A stretch of DNA of 7,797 bases, from contig CAZWHW010000049.1 of the NCBI GenBank assembly GCA_964633815.1, forward strand, positions 1 through 7,797. The letters are read 5' to 3'. Source of the stretch: CALKZN01 sp964633815 (GTDB lineage Bacteria; Pseudomonadota; Gammaproteobacteria; Arenicellales; Arenicellaceae). The position numbers and the translations under genes were made by a program. The notes under the pieces are model-generated. The model had not been told where the DNA came from. It made no database searches and worked only from the letters and a program-made list of their open reading frames with translations. Positions 1 through 6,349 of this stretch are shown in pieces (positions within the stretch are counted from its first letter, which is position 1; every line of letters begins with the position of its first letter).

Positions 1-112
1 AATTGATCCGGTCAGTAAAACTATAGAGCTGCGCGCGGTATTAGTACAGAAATCTGCCGAGTTAAGGCCTGGCATGAGTGGTAGTGCGCAACTTAACTTT
101 AGTGCTCAATAA
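1..112 (+). CDS. Periplasmic adaptor (HlyD/AcrA-like membrane fusion protein), C-terminal end only
   Basis: Only the last 36 codons and the TAA stop (110-112) are present; the frame runs from base 2 and the gene begins outside the window. The visible peptide contains IDPVSKTIELRAV followed by LRPGMSGSAQLNF. This is the pattern of the beta-barrel/membrane-proximal part of periplasmic adaptor subunits, where a 'DP.S.T..LRA' strand is followed by a conserved 'LRPGM' turn shortly before the C-terminus. Such proteins bridge an inner-membrane transporter to an outer-membrane channel. Its neighbour 36 bases downstream is another adaptor, which supports the assignment. With so little sequence I cannot say whether it belongs to the RND, ABC or MFS-associated subgroup. 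Confidence 0.75.
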   Translation, partial: IDPVSKTIELRAVLVQKSAELRPGMSGSAQLNFSAQ

Positions 113-148
113 ATACTGCATATTAATTAAACATTTATAAACTTAATT

Positions 149-1513
149 ATGAATGAAAAAATACCTAGCATAGAAGAACCACAGCTTAATAAGTTGATTG
201 AAGTTCAAACGCAGGCCTACAAGCTGGATTCAGCTCAGGAGCTAGCAATTTTTGCATGCAACTCTCCGCATCAATTACATGGGTATTTTCAAGCGATTAG
301 TTGGCAAAGAAATAAATTCAACAATATTGAAATTATAGCGGTTAGTGGTGTCTCAATCGTTGAAAAAAATGCTCCAATCGTGAGATTTTTAATAGGTTTG
401 ATTAATAAAACGCTTAAATCAGAAAAAAGCAATGAGCCGCTATTATTTAATATTGATGCATTAAAAAAGGATAGAACTTTAAAAGAACAATGGGAAAGTT
501 TTTTACCACCGTTTTGCCAGTGGTTGCCTTATGCAAAAGATAATAAAGCTGAGGCAGGTTTGATTATTTTCCATGAAGAGGCTGTTACGGAGTCATGCCA
601 AAACCTGTTTATTCCACTGTCACAAACCTTTGAATATGTGTGGTTCCAGTTTCCAGAGAATCGTAAAAAGCAATTTGGTTTAGTGGCAAGATTCACACGT
701 TCTAGTTTACAAAAACTGGCAGCTTTTTTAATTATTGCACTGATTCTGGCCATTCCTGTAAGAGAGTCTGCTCTAGCGCCTGCTAGTGTAGTTCCGACAA
801 AACCGACTATTGTTAGTTCTTCAATAAGTGGTGTTATTCAAGATATTCATGTTCAGCCCAATGAATTTGTAACAAAAGGGGATTTATTAGTTTCTTTGGA
901 TGCTGACCAAATGATTAGTGATTTGGATGTTGCCATTAAAGAATTAGCCTCAGCTAAAACTGAGTTCTTAATTGCCTCTCAACGTTCTTTTAATCAAGAA
1001 GATGCGCGGGCTGAAGTAAATTTGTTGCAATCCAAAGTTGATGGTGCGCAATTAAATGTTGATCGAGCGCAATCACTATTAGATCGCTCAAAAATTTATG
1101 CAGCTCAAGATGGTTTGGCGATTTATACAGACAAGTTTGAATTTCTAGGTCAATCTGTCATGATTGGTCAAAGGATTATGTTGCTTGCAGACGTCAATGA
1201 AGTAGAAATTGATATCTATATGCCTGTAGGCGATACGATAGATTTTAAAGTGGATGATGAAGTGCTGTTATTTTTAAATACAGATCCGACTAAGCCTATC
1301 AAAGCGAAATTGCGACAAACTAGTTATGAACCACGAAGCCGCGAAAATGGTGATTATGCTTTTCATATGAAAGCTCAATTTGATTCGAGTGAATACAAAG
1401 GCAGAATAGGTTGGGCGGGCACAGCGAAAGTTTATAGCAGTAGCAAACTGTCGTTATTCATGTACTTTTTTCGGCGACCAATTTCTTCAGTTAGACGGTT
1501 TTTAGGTATTTAA
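149..1513 (+). CDS. Membrane-anchored HlyD-type adaptor with N-terminal GAF-like domain
   Basis: A 454-residue protein. Residues about 28-165 form a soluble region whose pattern (helix, then strand SWQRNKFNNIEIIAVSGVS, then a long helix) resembles the GAF-like domain found at the front of some HlyD-family proteins. One transmembrane helix follows at about 189-205 (KLAAFLIIALILAIP). After it come a first lipoyl half-motif (about 216-252, with SGVIQDIHVQPNEFVTKGD), an alpha-helical hairpin (about 253-312), a second lipoyl half (about 314-350) and a beta-barrel region (about 351-430). The tail is basic and hydrophobic (FRRPISSVRRFLGI), as I recall from adaptors paired with M50-HlyD fusions. The GAF-like part would be cytoplasmic and the adaptor part periplasmic, so a regulatory or ligand-sensing role is possible (inference). 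The ATG has no visible Shine-Dalgarno; its leader is AT-rich. The next gene follows after 12 bases. The adaptor call is firm, the GAF-like call tentative. Confidence 0.85.
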   Translation: MNEKIPSIEEPQLNKLIEVQTQAYKLDSAQELAIFACNSPHQLHGYFQAISWQRNKFNNIEIIAVSGVSIVEKNAPIVRFLIGLINKTLKSEKSNEPLLFNIDALKKDRTLKEQWESFLPPFCQWLPYAKDNKAEAGLIIFHEEAVTESCQNLFIPLSQTFEYVWFQFPENRKKQFGLVARFTRSSLQKLAAFLIIALILAIPVRESALAPASVVPTKPTIVSSSISGVIQDIHVQPNEFVTKGDLLVSLDADQMISDLDVAIKELASAKTEFLIASQRSFNQEDARAEVNLLQSKVDGAQLNVDRAQSLLDRSKIYAAQDGLAIYTDKFEFLGQSVMIGQRIMLLADVNEVEIDIYMPVGDTIDFKVDDEVLLFLNTDPTKPIKAKLRQTSYEPRSRENGDYAFHMKAQFDSSEYKGRIGWAGTAKVYSSSKLSLFMYFFRRPISSVRRFLGI

Positions 1514-1525
1514 ATTGAATTATTT

Positions 1526-3652
1526 ATGGCCTATTTAGCATCAACACTCCGGCCTGATATCGACTTATATCAAGGCACTCGAAGTCATGAAGGTTTGCCA
1601 ACCTATGTTTTGCATGATCGTTGGAAGAATCGCTTTTTTAATATCGGTTGGCTAGAGTACGAAATTCTAAAACGTTGGCATTTACGTGATAGTGAAAAAA
1701 TTGCGCATAGTGTTTGTAAGGAAACAACATTATATGCTGAGCCAAATGATGTGGTTGCTTTGCAAGGGTTTTTGAGTCAACAAGAGGTATTAGTAGACAA
1801 TGAGACCTCCACCGGAATTGAAGGATTGATACAAAAATCTAATAAGGTTGAAGAGCAAAAACGAAAATCAAAAATAAAGTTAAATCCTATGGGTTATCTC
1901 TCGTTTAGGATACCGCTAATTCGACCAGATCGGTTTTTAGAATCAACGTTGTGGATAGTTCGCCCATTGATGACAAAGCAGGCTTTTCATGTATACCTTG
2001 TGTTGCTAGTGTTTGCGATTATAGGTGTTTTGCAACAATGGCATTCGTTCAAAGGTTACGTCAATGCAGCCTTATCTTGGGAAGGCGCGTTATATTTATT
2101 TTTTGCATTGGCAGTTTCTAAATCTTTTCATGAGTTTGGTCACGCCTATACAGCTAAATATTTAGGCTTGAAAGTGCCTACTATGGGCTTAATGTGGATG
2201 TTTATTTTTGGTTTTTTATATACTGATACCACTGAATCATGGAAGTTAGAATCTCGAAAGCAACGGATTGCCATTGGCTCAGCTGGGGTTCTGGCAGAAC
2301 TACAGTTAGCTATTATCGCGACTATATTATGGTCTGTATTACCCGATGGAGGTTTCAGAAATGGTTGTTTTTATTTAGGAACGGCGGCTTGGATTGCGAC
2401 CTTAGCCATTAACTTAAGTCCTTTTTTGCGTTGGGATGGTTACTGGGTGCTATCTGATTTAGTGGGTATTCAAAATTTACGTGAACGTTCAAATAAATTA
2501 GCTCAATGGTTTTTTGGAAATACAGTCATGGGTTTTGCCGATGACAAGCCCGTTAAGTTACCAGAAAAACAAGTTAATTTTTCAATTGTTTTTGCTATTC
2601 TTTCATGGTTTTACCGTATGCTGATTTTTATAGGGATCGGCTTGTTAATTTTTTCTAGAGTATTCAAGCTTCTTGGGATTTTCTTACTGGGCACTATGGT
2701 CATGAGAATGGTTTTATGGCCTATCATAGAAACATGTATTGAATGGTTTAAACGTAGGCAAGAAATGAATTGGAATAAGTATAGTATTACTTCATTTAGT
2801 ATTATTTTCACAGTGATTTTATTGCTTGTTATTCCTTGGCGGTCGACAATTCAAACTCCCGCGGTCATCGCCCCGAAACAACATATTGAACTCTTCCCTG
2901 GAGTGGAAGGCAAAGTGCTGTATGTGCCTGAAGAGGGGTCACAACTCCGTCTTGGAGAAACTTTGTTTAAAATGGAAAACCCTGAGTTGTCGGCTTCATT
3001 GCAGTCTGAGCAGAACAATATTGATTATTACCAGTTAGCACTGCAGCGAACAGGATCACAAGTTCTTCTAGAAAATCGTGCGCTTGAACAAGAATTTTTG
3101 CAAGAAGCCAATGGTCGATATCTTAGAGTCTTACGTGAGATGCAAAAACTTCATGTGCAAGCACCCTATGATGGCAAATTAATTTGGGTGAGTGATATTG
3201 CAAAACAAGGCGGCTGGATTGATAGCAATAGCCCAATAATGGCATTTGCTGATACTTCTGAATTACAAATGTATGCTTATATTGGTGAATATGATTTACA
3301 ACGCTTATTTCCTGAAGGTGACATTAAATTTTATCCTGAAAATTCATATTTCAAACCAGTTGATGGCAAAATTATTGGTGTCGATTCTGCTAATTTGAAT
3401 ACTTTGGACTATGAAATTTTATCTAGTACAACGGGTGGGCCTATTGCAGCGACTACCAATAGTGAAACGGGCAAATTACAACCAGAAAACCCGCTTTACC
3501 TAGTGAGAATAGCTATTGATCAAGCTGTTGATCCGAAGGATTTACCAATTCTTATAAGAGGAAGAGTGATTTTACCTGGAGAACGTAAAAGCTTTATTAG
3601 TCGTTTTTTTAATAGTTTATTAGGTACAATGATTCGAGAAAGTGGTTTTTAA
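1526..3652 (+). CDS. PqqD-like / M50 site-2-type metallopeptidase / HlyD-type adaptor fusion
   Basis: A 708-residue three-part protein. Residues about 13-95 (with TYVLHDRWKNRFFNIGWLEYEIL) resemble a PqqD-type winged-helix domain, a fold that binds leader peptides in RiPP systems. A membrane part follows, with hydrophobic segments near 154-171, 184-201, 218-234, 247-272, 283-300, 351-378, 381-402 and 420-437. It carries the zinc motif HEFGH (H202, E203, H206) and the second M50 motif NLSPFLRWDG (N296, P299, D304), so all expected catalytic residues are present. The C-terminal third is an adaptor: a lipoyl half at about 440-490, a short helical stretch to 540, a second lipoyl half at about 542-578 (VQAPYDGKLIWVS), then a beta-barrel. 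Known M50 enzymes cleave substrates within or next to the membrane. Here the enzyme might process or escort an exported substrate (inference). It starts 12 bases after the upstream adaptor, with no clear Shine-Dalgarno. M50 and adaptor calls are strong; the PqqD-like call is moderate. Confidence 0.9.
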   Translation: MAYLASTLRPDIDLYQGTRSHEGLPTYVLHDRWKNRFFNIGWLEYEILKRWHLRDSEKIAHSVCKETTLYAEPNDVVALQGFLSQQEVLVDNETSTGIEGLIQKSNKVEEQKRKSKIKLNPMGYLSFRIPLIRPDRFLESTLWIVRPLMTKQAFHVYLVLLVFAIIGVLQQWHSFKGYVNAALSWEGALYLFFALAVSKSFHEFGHAYTAKYLGLKVPTMGLMWMFIFGFLYTDTTESWKLESRKQRIAIGSAGVLAELQLAIIATILWSVLPDGGFRNGCFYLGTAAWIATLAINLSPFLRWDGYWVLSDLVGIQNLRERSNKLAQWFFGNTVMGFADDKPVKLPEKQVNFSIVFAILSWFYRMLIFIGIGLLIFSRVFKLLGIFLLGTMVMRMVLWPIIETCIEWFKRRQEMNWNKYSITSFSIIFTVILLLVIPWRSTIQTPAVIAPKQHIELFPGVEGKVLYVPEEGSQLRLGETLFKMENPELSASLQSEQNNIDYYQLALQRTGSQVLLENRALEQEFLQEANGRYLRVLREMQKLHVQAPYDGKLIWVSDIAKQGGWIDSNSPIMAFADTSELQMYAYIGEYDLQRLFPEGDIKFYPENSYFKPVDGKIIGVDSANLNTLDYEILSSTTGGPIAATTNSETGKLQPENPLYLVRIAIDQAVDPKDLPILIRGRVILPGERKSFISRFFNSLLGTMIRESGF

Positions 3653-3656
3653 AGGA
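3652..3656 (+). promoter_or_regulatory. Ribosome binding site for the gene at 3665
   Basis: AAGGA lies 8 bases before the ATG at 3665 and shares one base with the stop codon of the upstream M50 fusion gene. This supports the chosen start over later in-frame ATGs (codons 7 and 10) and suggests translational coupling. Confidence 0.7.
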
Positions 3657-3664
3657 TTTATATA

Positions 3665-5017
3665 ATGTTAAGCAAAGATTTTATGCTACATATGGTGAGT
3701 TTTTATGGAGTGATTGATCAAAATGAATCATTCCATTCTGAAACGCAGTTAAAAAATCGTCAAGCTATGCTGAATAAAACAGCTATGATGCATGGTGAAG
3801 TTGATAAAGTTCATTCTTGGGATTTGCAGCGTTTACGCGAGACCAATTTTTATAAAAAGAATACTGAATTATTGGACCGTTCAAAAGGTTGTGGTTATTG
3901 GGCATGGAAGCCATATATTATTTTAGAAACAATGAAAGAAGCCAAACATGGTGATTTCGTTTTTTATTGTGATATAGGTAGACCTACGGATGGAGTTGAT
4001 TTTGATCATGGTAACCAAATTACAGAATCCTTATTACCAATTGTTGATTGGGCAAAAAAGCATAACGGTATGATGCCAGGTGTTTATTTGCCTCATCATG
4101 GGCATTCATCTATATGGATTAAAAGTGATTGTTATAGAATTTTAGAATGTGTAGACGAGAAATATAAAAAAATTCCTACTGTTCAAGCGGGCTACACTAT
4201 GTGGCGTAAATCAGATGAGGTGGTCGAATTTTTGAAAGAATGGTTAAGTAGAAGTTTAGATCCACGATTAATCACCGATGACCCCAACGTTTTAGGTGGA
4301 AATAACGAGCCTGGTTTTATCAGACATTGTCATGATCAAGCGATTCTGACATTACTAAGTGCTAAGAAAAATATTAAAGTGTTTGGTGATCCAAAGCATC
4401 AATTTTGGGGGTTTCGCAATATTAATTTTATTGCCAAGCAAGCTGCTTATGAAAATCGTAAAAGAAAATCAAAGTTATATTTTGAGCAATTTAATCGTGA
4501 CTATAATGCTGTCCCAGAATTCTTAACGAATTGGATTGAACTATTGTATTGTGAACGTCGCCAAGATGTTTCTAGAATGTTAGTGATGGGTGATGATGAT
4601 TGGCAGGTTGATATGTGGACGCGATATTTTCCTAAGGCTTCCATAATGTCTGAAAAATATCTTGAACCACAATTTCGTCTTTCGGAAGGAAAGACTAAGC
4701 AAGAGAAAATTTATGATTTCGTTATTACAAACTCAATGTTGCAAGAGTTTTATACGATCGAAGTATTTTTGCGTATTTACGAGTCTTTAAAAGAAGGTGG
4801 TGCTGCTTTAATTGGACCATTACCGCAGGATAGTCAAGAATTAGATAGCTATGCACGATCTATTGCTAATTCAAATATATTTCCACCAATAGACTTGGAA
4901 TTAACCCTGCCAGAGGATAGTCCAAAGATTCATAATTCAAAAAACCCTGTCTTCCTTCAATCTGGAATGAATCGATTTATTTTGATGTATAAACCAATTC
5001 GATTATTAAAAGCTTAA
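3665..5017 (+). CDS. Putative glycosyltransferase fused to a degenerate methyltransferase-like domain
   Basis: A 450-residue soluble protein with no signal peptide or membrane helix. Residues about 10-250 match the pattern of an uncharacterised bacterial glycosyltransferase-like family: GCGYWAWKPYIILETM (75-90), then DFVFYCDIG (97-105), where D103 sits at the place of the usual 'Y.DAG' acidic site, then VQAGYTMWRKS (173-183) and HDQAILTLL (223-231). Residues about 303-390 have the strand order of a class I SAM-methyltransferase: LVMGDDDW (306-313), a second strand ending near E330, YDFVITNSML (350-359) and LKEGGAALIGPLP (375-387). The glycine-rich SAM loop is replaced by acidic residues, so this half may be inactive or bind something else. 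It begins 12 bases after the M50 fusion gene with a good AAGGA site, and another glycosyltransferase-like gene follows. Donor and acceptor are unknown. The glycosyltransferase call is moderate; the methyltransferase-like call rests on fold pattern alone. Confidence 0.65.
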   Translation: MLSKDFMLHMVSFYGVIDQNESFHSETQLKNRQAMLNKTAMMHGEVDKVHSWDLQRLRETNFYKKNTELLDRSKGCGYWAWKPYIILETMKEAKHGDFVFYCDIGRPTDGVDFDHGNQITESLLPIVDWAKKHNGMMPGVYLPHHGHSSIWIKSDCYRILECVDEKYKKIPTVQAGYTMWRKSDEVVEFLKEWLSRSLDPRLITDDPNVLGGNNEPGFIRHCHDQAILTLLSAKKNIKVFGDPKHQFWGFRNINFIAKQAAYENRKRKSKLYFEQFNRDYNAVPEFLTNWIELLYCERRQDVSRMLVMGDDDWQVDMWTRYFPKASIMSEKYLEPQFRLSEGKTKQEKIYDFVITNSMLQEFYTIEVFLRIYESLKEGGAALIGPLPQDSQELDSYARSIANSNIFPPIDLELTLPEDSPKIHNSKNPVFLQSGMNRFILMYKPIRLLKA

Positions 5018-5033
5018 ATTTTCTTTGAACAGT

Positions 5034-6344
5034 ATGACATTTGAACCTGTCCGTCCGAATGGTTTGCCGCCATTACCTAAAATCAACCAAATGGCGATGT
5101 TAGTTGACGATGCAAATATGTCTCAATTAGACATGTATGCTCAGATTGTTTTACGAGAACTGCCTAAAGACCCACATGCGAATTTAGCAGCGGCTTACGT
5201 GGCTCGACATTTTAACTTACACGAAAGGTTCCAACACTTTCATCAATTTGCGATTCAAGCAGACCGAAACATTGCTGATTTAGCCGCGGATTTACACATA
5301 GACCTTGCAGGAATTAATCAATTTAAAGTTGAATGCCAACAAGTTAATCATGCGAGTGAAAATGCGCAACCAGAGAAATTTCATATCATTAAAGCTTGGG
5401 GATTTGGTTTTGGCGCTGAAATGTTTTCATTAATGGGTCAAGCTTATTTGGCTGAAATATTAAACCGGACGCCAATTGTTCACTGGGGAGAGAATTTTTT
5501 ATACAGACAAATGGGTTCAACTTGCGTTTTTTCGCATTTTTTTGAACCATTTAATCAGCATTCGATAAGTTCGCTTAGTAAAGACTCTTTACAGTCAATA
5601 TTTCCTCCTAAATGGAATGCAAACAACATCCTGCAAGAGAATGTACAAAAAAAAACTGGTGATTTTGCAAAGCTATCAGCATTGTATTTTCTAAACACTT
5701 CTGCTGAAGTGACTGTTGCAGATTATTATGCAGGTATTATCAATATTCGACCATGGTTACCAGCTGGTCATCATTTTGAATCGCTTGATCATGATGAGAC
5801 ATATCGTTTTTTAATGAAAAAATATCTACGTCCTCAGCCTAAAATACAAGCGTTAGCTGATAGTTTCATTGCAGAAAATCTTTCTGAACCATTTTTAGCT
5901 GTACATGCACGAGGTTCTGATAAAGATGAGGGTTATCGAGCAATGACCTCTATCCCAGGTCAAACTTTAGAGTTGGCAAAAAAGCGTTTGAGTGAAATGC
6001 CAGAGTATTCAAAGTTATTTTTAATGACTGATGACGACAGTTTATTGACAGTATATCGCCAGACCTTTGGCAAGCGTTTGGTCACTACTGACTCACAACG
6101 TTCAAGCTCTGATGTGGGTATTCATTATGATCCGAAAAGTAATAAGCGTTCAGCAGGGCAAGAAATGCTTGTAGATATGTTGATTGCAGCACGTTCAGCA
6201 TGTTTTATTGGTTTAGGTTTGTCTAATCCTTCGCAATTGATTTGTTATATGGCTGACTTCGAACCTGAAAATTATGTGTTATTTGGTGAGAGTAGACTCA
6301 AACAATTTAATACACATTTATATAAAACTATCTCTATTAGGTGA
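5034..6344 (+). CDS. Fucosyltransferase-like glycosyltransferase (GT-B, NodZ/FUT8/GT11-type motifs)
   Basis: A 436-residue protein counted from the ATG at 5034. An in-frame TTG at 5025 would add three residues; neither start has a clear Shine-Dalgarno, and I prefer the ATG. Residues about 20-105 are a helical N-terminal extension. A catalytic-type region then starts with GFGFGAEMFSLMGQAYLAE (123-141), resembling the GDP-fucose transferase N-terminal motif 'GG.GNQ.F....A..LA'. Next come VHARGSDKDEGY (290-301), equivalent to the donor-binding 'H.RR.DK' motif with arginine R293 retained, then LMTDDD (330-335), and finally EMLVDMLIAARSACFIG (377-393) followed by LSNPSQL, equivalent to the third motif with its conserved acidic and serine residues. 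Family members transfer fucose from GDP-fucose, but the donor here is inferred. No signal peptide is seen, so it is probably cytoplasmic. It sits 16 bases after the preceding glycosyltransferase gene. It contains a run of nine A at 5647-5655. Confidence 0.75.
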   Translation: MTFEPVRPNGLPPLPKINQMAMLVDDANMSQLDMYAQIVLRELPKDPHANLAAAYVARHFNLHERFQHFHQFAIQADRNIADLAADLHIDLAGINQFKVECQQVNHASENAQPEKFHIIKAWGFGFGAEMFSLMGQAYLAEILNRTPIVHWGENFLYRQMGSTCVFSHFFEPFNQHSISSLSKDSLQSIFPPKWNANNILQENVQKKTGDFAKLSALYFLNTSAEVTVADYYAGIINIRPWLPAGHHFESLDHDETYRFLMKKYLRPQPKIQALADSFIAENLSEPFLAVHARGSDKDEGYRAMTSIPGQTLELAKKRLSEMPEYSKLFLMTDDDSLLTVYRQTFGKRLVTTDSQRSSSDVGIHYDPKSNKRSAGQEMLVDMLIAARSACFIGLGLSNPSQLICYMADFEPENYVLFGESRLKQFNTHLYKTISIR

Positions 6345-6345
6345 T
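6339..6345 (+). promoter_or_regulatory. Ribosome binding site overlapping the upstream stop codon
   Basis: AGGTGAT is a perfect match to part of the canonical anti-Shine-Dalgarno complement (AAGGAGGTGAT) and ends 4 bases before the ATG at 6350. It contains the TGA stop (6342-6344) of the fucosyltransferase-like gene, so the two genes are probably translationally coupled. It fixes the start of the last gene. Confidence 0.8.
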
Positions 6346-6349
6346 ATTG

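Noticed and set aside
113..148. Possible promoter in the AT-rich gap before the second gene
   Set aside because: The gap is only 36 bases, A/T runs are expected by composition here, and no convincing paired -35/-10 elements are seen; readthrough from the upstream adaptor gene is simpler.
529..753. Minus-strand frame of 74 codons inside the GAF-like adaptor gene
   Set aside because: It is fully covered by a well-supported plus-strand gene, has no recognisable motif and looks like a shadow frame.
2611..3038. Short frames on both strands (2611-2811 minus, 2826-3038 plus) inside the M50 fusion gene
   Set aside because: Both are embedded in a gene with intact domains across this region; their translations show no family pattern.
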